A stretch of DNA of 64,000 nt from Methylomagnum ishizawai (GCF_900155475.1 NZ_FXAM01000001.1:669501-733500), one strand, 5' to 3'; shown: positions 51,131-60,485, counted from the stretch's first letter. Numbers and translations are program-made. Notes: generated by a model from the letters alone, not told the origin.

Positions 51131-51534
51131 TGGGACATCGCGTCATCACCGGGATTGCGCGGCACGGGGGCGGCGGTGGCGAAGGGGCGCCGGTCCCGGT
51201 GTTCCAGTTCGCCGATTATTTCAGCCCCGACTCGTGGTCGAGCGTGTTCCCGGATGGGGAGGGCGGCTGGGTGGTCAACGTGTCCATATCCGCGGCTTCG
51301 GCGGTGGTCGGCATCGACGCCAGCGGTTCCTACGATCCCGCCGGCGGGACGCTGGAGTTCCTGTGGAGCTTCCCGCCGCCCTTCGCCTTCGACGACCCTA
51401 CCGTGTCCGCGCCCAGCGGCCCCTGGCCCGCCAATGGCGGGCAATACCCCGGCGTGACGTTCTTGACGATCACCTCGACCGCCAGCGGGTTGTCCACCGT
51501 CCTGACCGGCCTGTTGCAGATCAATTGGTTTTGA
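51127..51534 (+). CDS. Small tail-fibre accessory protein
   Basis: The 135-residue protein has a short N-terminal part (FADYFSPDSWSSVFPDGEG) and a beta-rich Gly/Ser/Pro C-terminal part with a SGSYDPAGGTLEFLWSFPPP segment like an Ig/PKD fold. The last roughly 95 residues exist again as an inverted copy at 44988-45267. Position right after a long fibre suggests an adhesin tip or chaperone, but no known fibre-assembly family is recognised. Its ATG overlaps the fibre stop codon. Confidence 0.65.
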   Translation: MMGHRVITGIARHGGGGGEGAPVPVFQFADYFSPDSWSSVFPDGEGGWVVNVSISAASAVVGIDASGSYDPAGGTLEFLWSFPPPFAFDDPTVSAPSGPWPANGGQYPGVTFLTITSTASGLSTVLTGLLQINWF

Positions 51535-51560
51535 ATGTCCCCTTTTAACCGGAGGTTTCC

Positions 51561-52475
51561 ATGGCGCTAGAAGGCGCGGGCGCATGGTCGACGATGCAAG
51601 CCCGGATGCTGGACTCCCTGCACCGGGTCTTCAACAAAGACCCCCTTCCGGTCTTGGCCTTCCGCTTGCGCTACGACGGCGACGCCATGACCTGGGCGGT
51701 CCAGGATGGGCTGCTGACGCTGACCGTTTCGGGCGGCTCCGGCGCGGGCGGAGTTATCGACCTGCGCGGCCATACCCTCGCTACCCTGGCCGATTTCCTG
51801 GCCGCGCAGGCGGGCTACACGGTCCTGGATGAAAACCCCGCCGTGGGCCATCTCTCGGCGCTGACGCTGTTCGGCGCGGGCGATCAGGCGGCCAGCGAGG
51901 GCGACCACCTCTATGCCTTCACCAACCTGCTGTGGGCCTTTTTGACGGCCTACGCGGTCGAGTTGGGCGCGGCGCGGGACCAGATCGCGGCGGCGCTGGC
52001 GCAAATGGTGTTGCAAACCGCCGATTTGGATTGGCTGCAAGAGCACAATACCTATTATGGGGTCGCCTGGATTCCCGGCGAGGTGCCGGTCGATTATGCC
52101 AACCGCACCGTGGCGGAGGTATTGCATCAGCGCGGGAATAACGTCGCTCTGGAATCCTTGATACTCAATGCGACCGGGATGCGCTGCGATGTTGTGGATG
52201 TGGGCGATGGCAGCATCTATTGGGATGGGGTGGAATCATTCGATGGGGATGTGCCGTTCTCTGGCTATCCAGCGGCCTATGGTTTATTCGATGTGATTAT
52301 CCCGAATATTCCTTCCACACCGGACCAAGACGCCATATTGGTGGCGACGATCCGCCGGATCGTGGACGAAAACCGATGCGCTGGGTTCCACGTCCGCCAG
52401 ATAGGCCGGGTCGTGGCGTGGAATGGCTCGTATTCATTCGATGGGGCTATCGCTTTCGATAGCGTCCCCGCTTAG
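51561..52475 (+). CDS. Putative phage tail protein
   Basis: The 304-residue protein begins MALEGAGAWSTMQARMLDSL and has beta-rich text with LGAARDQIAAALAQMVLQTA and a C-terminal half holding HNTYYGVAWIPGEVPVDYAN and SFDGDVPFSGYPAAYGLFDV. That half, with DQDAILVATIRRIVDENRCAG, resembles the tail protein I (gpI-like) group. I call it a tail/baseplate component; gpI identity is a guess from position and style. The GC drop from 52,150 onward is visible. Confidence 0.55.
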   Translation: MALEGAGAWSTMQARMLDSLHRVFNKDPLPVLAFRLRYDGDAMTWAVQDGLLTLTVSGGSGAGGVIDLRGHTLATLADFLAAQAGYTVLDENPAVGHLSALTLFGAGDQAASEGDHLYAFTNLLWAFLTAYAVELGAARDQIAAALAQMVLQTADLDWLQEHNTYYGVAWIPGEVPVDYANRTVAEVLHQRGNNVALESLILNATGMRCDVVDVGDGSIYWDGVESFDGDVPFSGYPAAYGLFDVIIPNIPSTPDQDAILVATIRRIVDENRCAGFHVRQIGRVVAWNGSYSFDGAIAFDSVPA

Positions 52476-52496
52476 CTTTTTATAGGGGTTATCCAA

Positions 52497-53447
52497 ATGA
52501 CAAACTTCACTGGGACCGCATCGTTCGATCCCGTCCGCCGGATCGAAATCTCCGACCGCGTCCTCGGGGGCGATCCCGTATCGTCGCCGATCAATGGCAC
52601 ACTGCAATCCCTGGTCAACCGCGACACCTACCTGCAAAGCGTGGCGGCGTCGGCGGCGGGCTTGGCGATCCGCTACGCCCGCGTGGCCGTGACCGGCAAT
52701 GTGTCGGCGCTGTCGGGGTTGTCCGCCCGTGATGGCGTGACCCCGAACGCGGGCGACATTGTCCTGTTGACGGCACAAACCACCGCCGCGCAGAACGGCC
52801 TGTGGGTGGCGGCGTCCGGGGCATGGACCCGGTTCGCGAACGCGAACGGCGATACCGGCCTGCCGCCGGGGTGTCTGGTGTCGGTGTCGGAGGGTACGCT
52901 CGGTGGCGGTACGGTTTGGGGATTAATGACGGTCGCACCCATCGTCGTGGGTACCACCGGACTGGCGTTCCGCCTCGTTGTTGCCAACGATGTGGGCAAA
53001 ATCGATTTGTTCGCCATGGGCACCCCGCCGCTGGGCTGGCTTGAATGCGATGGCACTGCAATATCCCGCACCACGTATGCAAGGCTATTCGCGAGGGTCG
53101 GCACTACATTTGGGGAGGGGGATGGTTCGACCACATTCGGGGTGCCCGATTTGCGCGGCGAGTTCGTGCGCGGCTGGGATCATGGGCGGGGCGTCGATAC
53201 TGGCCGGGCATTTGGTTCATCGCAATTGGGCAGCCCTATCGCGGGGGAGGATAATACGGCGAATAACTCGGTGTTCGGGGGCACTATCAACGGCAATACG
53301 CCCACGCTATACGATGCCGTTCTCTCTGGATATAGCAGTTTTAATACCAAATATTTGGAGTCGGGAATTCCTGAGATCGGGAATGCGGGGTCGTTCGGCA
53401 TCGCTCGGCCACGTAACGTCGCCTTTATGTATTGCATCAGGTATTGA
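52497..53447 (+). CDS. Phage tail collar domain protein
   Basis: The 316-residue protein has a clear collar domain at about residues 170-240: PPLGWLECDGTAISRTTYAR, then GEGDGSTTFGVPDLRGEFVRG, the latter diagnostic of PF07484. The N-terminal part includes VRRIEISDRVLGGDPVSSPI and ARDGVTPNAGDIVLLTAQTT, the opener of a fibre segment. The C-terminal 70 residues are Asn-, Ser- and Gly-rich, like a fibre tip, and end ARPRNVAFMYCIRY. Function: short tail fibre for host adhesion. The lower GC of the last 250 bp suggests a swapped tip. Confidence 0.85.
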   Translation: MTNFTGTASFDPVRRIEISDRVLGGDPVSSPINGTLQSLVNRDTYLQSVAASAAGLAIRYARVAVTGNVSALSGLSARDGVTPNAGDIVLLTAQTTAAQNGLWVAASGAWTRFANANGDTGLPPGCLVSVSEGTLGGGTVWGLMTVAPIVVGTTGLAFRLVVANDVGKIDLFAMGTPPLGWLECDGTAISRTTYARLFARVGTTFGEGDGSTTFGVPDLRGEFVRGWDHGRGVDTGRAFGSSQLGSPIAGEDNTANNSVFGGTINGNTPTLYDAVLSGYSSFNTKYLESGIPEIGNAGSFGIARPRNVAFMYCIRY

Positions 53448-53456
53448 GGGCGCGAA

Positions 53457-56400
53457 ATGGCCAATGTCAAAATCGGCGTCGAAGCCGAACTGGATTCCGT
53501 CTCCCGCGACGTGGAACAACTCGTCGCCCGCGTCCGGTCGGCGACGGAAGACCTGCGGCGCGGCCTCGAAGTCACCCTCGACACCGGCCGCGCCCAGCGG
53601 GACATCGACGCGCTCATCGCCAAATTGGGCGAGCTCGACGCCAAGATCGGACAGGCCCGCGCCGTCGGCATCGACACGGCGGGCGCGGCCACGCAGTCCA
53701 CCGAGGCCCGGCAGGCCCAGGGCGCGTACCAAGCCGAACTGGACCGGGCCAAGCGGGACATGGAGGCATGGCAGAAGTCCATCGGCGGTGGCCCCATGGC
53801 GTCATGGCAGGCCAATCTTTCCGGCGCGGGCGGCGGCGCTTTCGATTTCCGTCCGGCGGTCCAGATGGCCGAGACCCTCACGGGCAGGGTGGCGGCGGCG
53901 ACCACCCACACCGACCGGCTCAGGCGGGCGCAGCGCGAATACCGCGAGGAGGTGCGCGGCACGGCGGAAGAATGGGCGAAGCTCACGGGACAAAGCTTCA
54001 CCGAGCGACAGGCCGAGGCGGCGAATACATGGCTGGGCCAGCACATCGCCAGCGAGGGCCGGTTCGCGCCGTTCATGCGCGGCTTCGACGTGGGCGACGT
54101 GGGGTCCGACGAGTGGCGCGGACAATTCGGCACGCCCGGCGCGGCCAAGCGCATCGCCCAGGGTATCGGCGCGGGTGGCCTGGGCGCCGCCGGTATGGAC
54201 GCGCCCGACCACAAATGGGCTTCCAGGATGCTCGGAAGTGCTGCGGGCGTGGCGGCGAACGCCGTTCTTAACGGTGGCGACGGCGGCGCGGCGGGATTGG
54301 CGGGGGGCGTCCTGGGCGGCATGCTCGGCCCGGCGGGCGCGATAGTCGGCGCGGTGGTGGGCGGCGCGGTGGATCGCGGCATGGAAAAGGCCCTGGCCGA
54401 AGCCCTGGAGACCTCGGCGCTCCGCAAGAACCTGGGTGGCCTGTCGGAGGAATTCGACCCACTGCGGGCCGTGGCGCGGGCGGCGTCGGACGGCCTGGGC
54501 ATGACCGCCACCGAGTTCATGGGGGCGGAAAGGCGCTTCGCCGGGGTGGCCGGCACGCGCCCCGAGGAGGCCCGCAACCTTGTGGCCGAGACCCGCGGCG
54601 CTTCGCAGTTCGCCCGCTCGCTGGGCACCGGGCCGGATTCGGCCATCGCCTTCTTCGCCAACCAACGGCAGTTTGGCGTCACCCGCGACGAGGAAGGCTC
54701 GCGCCGGATGGCCCTCGTCATCGCCGAGGCCCTCAACAAGGGCGGCCTGTTCGCCAAGGCCGACGAACTCATGCAGGCCGTGGCCGAGTTCACGGTCCAG
54801 GCGGCGCGCACCGGCAGGACCGCGCCAGACGTGGGCGGCTATGTGGACCTGCTGGGGACGCTCACGGCGCGGGGCGGTCCCTATGAGCGGGACATCCAAG
54901 GGGCGGTGTCGCTGTTCCAGCGGATGGACGCCGGGTTCCGGGGGCCGGGCAGTGAAGGCTGGAACGCCTTCATGGTTGGGTCGTACCAGGGCATCGCCGG
55001 GCGGGGATTCAACGGGCTGGACCTACAGGTCGTGAAGGAGGGTGGGCTGCTGGGCACGCTGGCGGGCGCGTGGGACAGCATTAAGAAGGGCGCGGACCCG
55101 GCCACGATCCGCCATTGGAAGGCCATGGAGGCGGCGGCGGGGCCGGGCGCCAACCTGCCTATGATCGATGTGATGCTACCGCGCCTGCTGCAGCGGTTTG
55201 GTGGCAATACCGAATGGGCGGCGCAGGCCATACATGACAACACGGGTATCGGGGTACGGGAGGCGCATGACGTGATCACGCTCGCCAAGCAGCCCGGTGG
55301 CGTGAACGGAATCCTGGAACGGCTGAAGGGCTTCCATGTGGACACGGCCAACGTGCCCATGGGTAACCTGTTGGCCCTGGCCCAACTCGCCACCGGCAAC
55401 CGCGAAGACCTGATGAAGCAGGCCCGGCGCTTGATGTCGGGCGACGGCTACGAGGCCGTGGCCGGGACCGACCGCGACCGGCTGGAAAAGGCCATGGGCG
55501 GTTCCGATGCCGACCTCCGGCAAACCGTCATCGACCTGACCGCGAACCGCGAAATGAAGGACATCGCGGAATCGAGCCTGGACACCCAGAAACGCATCGC
55601 GCAAAGCATCACGTCGATTTCCTCGAACCTGTTGAAGCTCAAGGACGCGGCGCTCGCCAAGATGTTCGGGACTCCGGGGACGTATGCCCAGGCCATGAAG
55701 GATTGGGCATTGGCGGGGGATGTCGCGGATCGGGATAGCGTGGTTGACCCCGTGTTGACCCGGATGAAAGAGCGGGGCGACCGTATCGCCTTCCTGCGTA
55801 ATGCGTTGGCACATGGGGAATATCCGAATGGCCCCCATGGAACGCATGTGCCGCCGGAAACCTTGCAGGGTTATAAGACCGAATTGGATCGGTTGCTGGC
55901 GGAGCATCAGCGGGATTCGGCGCTCGTCAAGGGGGCGTTTGAGCGATACACCAGCAAGGAACAATCCTACGACCGCCAGGAATTCATCCGCCGGATCCAA
56001 CCGGCGGCGGAGCGTGCCGCTGAGAAGTACCACATTCCCGCCGATGTGCTGATGGCGCACGCCGCCCAAGAGACCGGCTGGGGTAAACATGTCCACGACA
56101 ACAACCTATTCAATATCACCGGCAGCTATCACGGCCAAAGCGTGGTGCGCGGCGATACCGATGCCGCCGGAAATCGCATCAGCCAGCGTTTCAAAGTCTA
56201 TGGGTCCATCGACGAGAGCTTCGAGGACTTGGCCGACCTGTTGAGCCGCAAATATCCGGGCGCGGTCGGCGTGAAGTCGGCCTACGAATATGGCGCTGCC
56301 TTGAAAAAGGGAGGGTATGCCGCCGACCCTGGGTATGCCAAGCATATTGACGAGCGGGCGCAGGAGGTACGTCGCATTACGGGAACCCCGCTCCCGCCCG

Positions 56401-56573
56401 GCAAGGCGCAATACGGCGCGGACGGGCGCATCAGTGTGGACCCCATGAAGATCGAGGTCACGCATACCCATACCGACCCTTCCGGTGCCCCCATCGCGCC
56501 GCCGCAAATCCAAACCTACACCGCCAAGCCCCGCTTGAATCCGGGCCGTCCGCCGCTTTCGGAGATTTTCTAG
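53457..56573 (+). CDS. Tape-measure protein with C-terminal muramidase domain
   Basis: The 1038-residue protein has a helical N-terminus (VEQLVARVRSATEDLRRGLE), a Gly/Ala-rich hydrophobic stretch near 280-312 (GGVLGGMLGPAGAIVGAVVG), a long helical middle, and a C-terminal glucosaminidase-like domain at about 850-985: RIQPAAERAAEKYHIPADV, LMAHAAQETGWGKH (Glu catalytic), NNLFNI and AYEYGAALKKGGYA. The domain resembles FlgJ-type muramidases and would open the cell wall during injection. Length fixes tail length in such proteins. Its position after the fibres and collar, not before the baseplate, is unusual. Confidence 0.85.
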   Translation: MANVKIGVEAELDSVSRDVEQLVARVRSATEDLRRGLEVTLDTGRAQRDIDALIAKLGELDAKIGQARAVGIDTAGAATQSTEARQAQGAYQAELDRAKRDMEAWQKSIGGGPMASWQANLSGAGGGAFDFRPAVQMAETLTGRVAAATTHTDRLRRAQREYREEVRGTAEEWAKLTGQSFTERQAEAANTWLGQHIASEGRFAPFMRGFDVGDVGSDEWRGQFGTPGAAKRIAQGIGAGGLGAAGMDAPDHKWASRMLGSAAGVAANAVLNGGDGGAAGLAGGVLGGMLGPAGAIVGAVVGGAVDRGMEKALAEALETSALRKNLGGLSEEFDPLRAVARAASDGLGMTATEFMGAERRFAGVAGTRPEEARNLVAETRGASQFARSLGTGPDSAIAFFANQRQFGVTRDEEGSRRMALVIAEALNKGGLFAKADELMQAVAEFTVQAARTGRTAPDVGGYVDLLGTLTARGGPYERDIQGAVSLFQRMDAGFRGPGSEGWNAFMVGSYQGIAGRGFNGLDLQVVKEGGLLGTLAGAWDSIKKGADPATIRHWKAMEAAAGPGANLPMIDVMLPRLLQRFGGNTEWAAQAIHDNTGIGVREAHDVITLAKQPGGVNGILERLKGFHVDTANVPMGNLLALAQLATGNREDLMKQARRLMSGDGYEAVAGTDRDRLEKAMGGSDADLRQTVIDLTANREMKDIAESSLDTQKRIAQSITSISSNLLKLKDAALAKMFGTPGTYAQAMKDWALAGDVADRDSVVDPVLTRMKERGDRIAFLRNALAHGEYPNGPHGTHVPPETLQGYKTELDRLLAEHQRDSALVKGAFERYTSKEQSYDRQEFIRRIQPAAERAAEKYHIPADVLMAHAAQETGWGKHVHDNNLFNITGSYHGQSVVRGDTDAAGNRISQRFKVYGSIDESFEDLADLLSRKYPGAVGVKSAYEYGAALKKGGYAADPGYAKHIDERAQEVRRITGTPLPPGKAQYGADGRISVDPMKIEVTHTHTDPSGAPIAPPQIQTYTAKPRLNPGRPPLSEIF

Positions 56574-56588
56574 CCGTTCCGCCCGATC

Positions 56589-58022
56589 ATGACCACCACC
56601 CACAACCCCCAAGTCTCCGTCAAGCTCATCAAGGTCGTGAACCGCTCGGCCATCGCGCCCGGTATCGCCGTCGCCGGGCGCTACAAGAACCTGCTGGAAA
56701 TCGACCTCACGCCCTACCTGGGCGATATGGGCGGCGTCCGCACCGTCAAGGGCGTGCGGGAACCGGCGGGCGGCTTCTCCATGACCTTCGCCGACCAGGC
56801 CACCGACCGGAGCGAATCGCTCTACGGCCTGATCGAGCCCATGGACCTCGTGGAAATCCGCATGGCCCGGAATCCTTCGGATTATCCCGGCGGGCGGTTG
56901 CCCATCGTCATGCGGGGCTTCGTGTCCCGTGTGTCGAGGCCGGAGCAGGTGGCGCACGATGGCCGGGTCCACCGCTCGGTGGTGGTGCAGGGCCAGGATT
57001 TCGGGAAGTTGTGGCAGATATTCCAGATCGTCTATTTACCGGATACAACGCTGGACGAGTATGTGCTGACGGCGTTCAAATTCGCGGAAAAATACCATAT
57101 CGACATCACCAAGCCGCTGCCCGTGGCGCAGTTCATCGGGCAGGTGGTGGCGGCCATCCTCAATCCGCTGGTCCTGCAATTGCAGTGGTCCGGCAACGCC
57201 TTGGCTCCCGAATATTCCCGAATCCGGCCCGATGTCAGCACTATCGGCACGGTGTCGGATTCCACGGTGAACAACTGGCCGGGGAACCAGCCCATCTACA
57301 ACCTGCTGGCCCTGGCCTGCGATGTGCAGAACGGCTTCAACGAGATGTTCATGGACGACCGGGAAGATGGCGTCGCCTTGGTCTTACGTCCCACGCCCTG
57401 GAAGCGCCCGGATGGCACCTATATCCAGACCGGCGTGCCGGACATCCCGACGGTCAAGCTGGACGCCGCGGATGTGGTGTCGCTGGCCGCGAGCCGGTCG
57501 GATGAGTGCGTGGCGAATTTGTTCTGGGTCTATAACCCACCGTTCGCGTTGTTGACCCAGGACACCATCCGCCTCAACCGGCGGCTCGCGCCCCTGACCG
57601 ATTATTTCAACAACGACCCCAAATTCTACGGGCTCAGGATGATGGAGCAGGTGACGTACCTGGGGCCGCCCAACTGGCCCGCCAGCGACACCAATAGCCA
57701 GGAACGGCAGGCGCAACTCGACCCCCTGATGGATGCTTGGTTGATGCAAACCGCCGAGGTCATGCAGGCCGCCTCACAGGATGCCGTGGTGTTCGAGCAA
57801 GGCCATCTGCGACTGAAGGGCAACGAGAAGATCAAGGCCGGGAACTTCGTCGGCGTGGCCCGGAATTCGATGGTGGCGGAGTATTACGCCGCCAGGGTGG
57901 AGCATGAATTCGCCTTCGGCCAGCCCTTCATGACCACCGTGCATTTCGAGCGGGGGACCGGGTTTATCCAGCGGGCGCAGTGGACGGCGGGGCCGTATTG
58001 GGCGGAGTTGACGCCGACCTAG
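56589..58022 (+). CDS. Baseplate hub protein (gpD/gp44-like)
   Basis: The 477-residue protein starts with a Mu-gp44-type N-terminus: VSVKLIKVVNRSAIAPGIAV, then FADQATDRSESLYGLIEPMD and GFVSRVSRPEQVAHDGRVHR, typical of the late-control/hub family where D2-like beta barrels form the central spike hub. The middle includes VYLPDTTLDEYVLTAFKFA, LMQTAEVMQAASQDAVVFEQ and a closing beta domain with GQPFMTTVHFERGTGF. The hub carries the cell-puncturing spike; no spike gene (gpV-like) follows because an IS1182-type element starts 36 bp after the stop. Confidence 0.75.
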   Translation: MTTTHNPQVSVKLIKVVNRSAIAPGIAVAGRYKNLLEIDLTPYLGDMGGVRTVKGVREPAGGFSMTFADQATDRSESLYGLIEPMDLVEIRMARNPSDYPGGRLPIVMRGFVSRVSRPEQVAHDGRVHRSVVVQGQDFGKLWQIFQIVYLPDTTLDEYVLTAFKFAEKYHIDITKPLPVAQFIGQVVAAILNPLVLQLQWSGNALAPEYSRIRPDVSTIGTVSDSTVNNWPGNQPIYNLLALACDVQNGFNEMFMDDREDGVALVLRPTPWKRPDGTYIQTGVPDIPTVKLDAADVVSLAASRSDECVANLFWVYNPPFALLTQDTIRLNRRLAPLTDYFNNDPKFYGLRMMEQVTYLGPPNWPASDTNSQERQAQLDPLMDAWLMQTAEVMQAASQDAVVFEQGHLRLKGNEKIKAGNFVGVARNSMVAEYYAARVEHEFAFGQPFMTTVHFERGTGFIQRAQWTAGPYWAELTPT

Positions 58023-58057
58023 GGGAGGGCGGGGCCGCATCCTTGCGGCGGGGTTTC

Positions 58058-59679
58058 CTCAGAGGCTGTGAAAAAACCCCGGAAACGGATATAGCCCCGG
58101 TAAAATAGCGTCCTCCGCAGCGAAACGGCCCAACCGATGACGACCCGACTCCAGCCTTCCCTGTTTGCCTACCCGCCCGAGGACGCCGCCGAGGTGGCCT
58201 GCCCGGTCAAGCCGATCCCGCGCGGGGTGGCGCGGGTGCTGATGCCGAACCGGACCCAACTGGAACTGCGGGCCACCGATCTGGATTCGCTGTTGCCGGA
58301 GGGCCACCGGGCGCGGATCGTCTGGGCCTACGTGGCGCGGGCGGACCTCGGCGGGATGTATGCCGGGATCAAGGCGGTGCGGGGGGGCAGCGGGCGCACC
58401 CCGATCGCCCCGGAAATCCTGTTCGCGCTGTGGCTGTACGCCACGGTCGACGGGGTGGGGAGCGCCCGGGCCATCGCCCGGCTGTGCCGGGACCACGACG
58501 CCTACCGCTGGATTTGCGGGGGCGTCCCGGTCAACCACCACACGCTCTCCGATTTCAGGGCCGACCATGGCGAGGCCCTGGACGGCCTGCTGACGGACAG
58601 CGTGGCGGCCCTGCTGGCGGCGAAGGCGGTGAAGCTCAAGCGGGTGGCGCAGGACGGGATGCGGGTCCGGGCCAGCGCCGGGGCGGCCTCGTTCCGGCGC
58701 CGGGCGACCCTGGAGCGGCACCTGGAGGACGCCCGCGAACAAGTGGCCGCGCTCAAATCGGAGATCGACGCCGACCCCGCGGCGGCGGGTCGGCGCCAAC
58801 AGGCCGCCCGGACCCGGGCGGCCCGCGAACGCCAAGAGAAAGTCCAAAAAGCCCTGGACCGCCTGCCGGAACTGGAGGAAATCAAGGCCCGGCAGGGCAA
58901 GAAGCCGGAAGAGGCCCGCGCCTCCGCCACCGGCGACCAGGCCACGGTCATGAAGATGGCCGACGGCGGCTACCGGCCCGCCTACAACGCCCAGTTCACC
59001 ACCGACACCGAAACCCAAGTCATCGTCGGCGTCGAGGTCGTCACCACGGGCAGCGACATGGCCCAACTCGAGCCGATGGTCGACCAGGTCGCCGGGCGCC
59101 ATGGCCAAATCCCCGAGGAATGGCTGGTGGACGGGGGCTACCCCGCTCATGAGCAATTGGAGGCGGTCGCGGATCGCACCACCGTCTATGCCCCGGTGCC
59201 GAACCCCAAAGATCCCGCAACGGATCCCCACGCCCCCAAGCCCAACGACAGCGAAGCGGTGGCCGAATGGCGGCAACGCATGGGTACCGACGACGCCAAG
59301 GAGATTTATAGGGAGCGCGCGGCCACCGCCGAATGCGTCAATGCCCTGGCGCGGAACCGGGGGTTGCAGCAGTTCCGGGTACGCGGGCCGGGCAAGGTCC
59401 GGTGCGTCCTGCTCCTCCACGCCTTGGCCCACAACCTGCTCCGCACCTTCGCCTTGGCGCCCGGGTTGCTCGGGCTGGGGATACCTGCGCCCGAAATGGC
59501 GGGAATGGCGGCCTAACCGGTCGCCGCCCCCCCAAAACGCGGCTTCCGGCTTCCCGCCGCTCAACGCCGGGTCGAAAACAAGCGAATTTCGTTGCCCGCC
59601 GGGCAATCCGTCCGCTCGAAAGCCGCTCCGCCGATCCCTCACTCCAAGGCGCTTTTCCGAAAAGTTCACAGGCTCTCAG
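58058..59679 (+). mobile_element. IS1182-family insertion sequence, about 1.62 kb
   Basis: Inverted ends CTCAGAGGCTGTGAA at 58058-58072 and, on the other strand, CTGAGAGCCTGTGAA ending at 59679 match at 13 of 15 positions. TCA occurs at both borders, but the ends are themselves partly palindromic, so the true duplication cannot be fixed by eye. The transposase is full length. The element separates the tail hub gene from a phage control region and truncates the ORF6N-type gene at its right edge. Activity is possible. Confidence 0.85.
58137..59516 (+). CDS. IS1182-family DDE transposase
   Basis: The 459-residue protein has the family N-terminal block (ARIVWAYVARADL, GRTPIAPEILFALWLYATVD, VGSARAIARLCRDHDAYRWI) with HTLSDFR, then the catalytic region: KRVAQDGMRVRASAG (first Asp), a coiled insertion of about 80 residues (HLEDAREQVAALKSEIDAD and on), WLVDGGYPAHEQLE (second Asp) and AATAECVNALARNRGL (Glu). 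The ATG at 58137 is the first in frame. The end FALAPGLLGLGIPAPEM is as expected. No frameshift. Confidence 0.92.
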   Translation: MTTRLQPSLFAYPPEDAAEVACPVKPIPRGVARVLMPNRTQLELRATDLDSLLPEGHRARIVWAYVARADLGGMYAGIKAVRGGSGRTPIAPEILFALWLYATVDGVGSARAIARLCRDHDAYRWICGGVPVNHHTLSDFRADHGEALDGLLTDSVAALLAAKAVKLKRVAQDGMRVRASAGAASFRRRATLERHLEDAREQVAALKSEIDADPAAAGRRQQAARTRAARERQEKVQKALDRLPELEEIKARQGKKPEEARASATGDQATVMKMADGGYRPAYNAQFTTDTETQVIVGVEVVTTGSDMAQLEPMVDQVAGRHGQIPEEWLVDGGYPAHEQLEAVADRTTVYAPVPNPKDPATDPHAPKPNDSEAVAEWRQRMGTDDAKEIYRERAATAECVNALARNRGLQQFRVRGPGKVRCVLLLHALAHNLLRTFALAPGLLGLGIPAPEMAGMAA

Positions 59680-60485
59680 TGGAGCGGAAGGGATTCCTGG
59701 CGCGGGACACGCGCCGCCAGGTGGTGGAAGGCCTTGTCGCGGATGGTGAGCGCGGTGCTGCCTTCGCCCAGCTTGGGTTCGGCCACGGCGGCCATGGCTT
59801 GCAGGATGGTGGTGGGCAACTCCCGCCGTGTCTCGTGGACCGGGACGTGCAGGGTTTGCAGCAGGGCCAATTCCAGGTTGAGGCAGGTCCACCACAGGCG
59901 GTAGGCCTGTCCGTGGAAGGCTTCCAGCAGGTTCAGCAATTCGTCGAGGCGGTCGGCGGGGATGTCGCGGACGTTGCCGACGCCGAACTTGGCCCGGAGG
60001 TGGGTGTGGATGCGGGGGCTGATCTGCTGGTTGGATCGGTTGAGGTAGCGCCCGAGGCTGCGGGTGTATTCACCCACCACCCATTGCGCGATCTCGCCCA
60101 GGGGGGCGGGGGTGGGTTGGGCCGCTTGGGCTTCCTGCTTGGCCCGGAAGTAGACCTTCACCAGTTGCCGCTGGACCTGCCACGCCAGATCGTCCGTGAA
60201 GCTCTTCACCAGCATGAGGTAGCCGGTTTCGGTCAGGACGATCAAGCCACGGGGCGGGACGGCGATTCCAAAAGTATGGAATTCATACTTTTAAGCAAAA
60301 TCAATGCGATGCCAATCCTCGCCCTCAATGAAGTGCTTCCGGTTGGAGTTGAAACGATCCTTGGCAGTGCCTTCCGGTCTACCGTGGGCTTTGTCGATCA
60401 AGGCGAAGGTCAAAACGGGCTGGTCCTTGTAGAAGATCAACGGTAGCGCGGTATCGTCGGTGATTTGGATGACTTGTGCGCTCAT
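59676..60485 (-). pseudogene. ORF6N-type phage regulatory gene, broken twice
   Basis: From ATG 60485 the frame gives YKDQPVLTFALIDKAHGR and FNSNRKHFIEGEDW, which fit an ORF6N-type DNA-binding domain. A TAA follows at 60291-60293 (codon 65). Beyond it, in the same frame, the protein text resumes with FGIAVPPRGLIVLTETGYL, LVKSFTDDLAWQVQRQLVK and VYFRAKQEAQAA, which belong to the same kind of protein. At its end, the last codons run into the IS1182-family end (stop at 59676-59678), so the C-terminus is also lost. The stop lies at the edge of a palindrome (60270-60292). Confidence 0.8.

Noticed and set aside
44988-51534. Tail-fibre shufflon with alternate C-termini
   Set aside because: Both copies have the same ending and stop, so inversion would not swap tips; kept only as an inverted duplication.
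53180-54811. 543-residue minus-strand frame opposite the tape measure
   Set aside because: Antisense to a protein with clear phage character; Ser/Pro/Arg-rich.
58059-59669. 536-residue minus-strand frame opposite the IS1182-family transposase
   Set aside because: Antisense; spans the whole element, and the transposase motifs lie on the plus strand.
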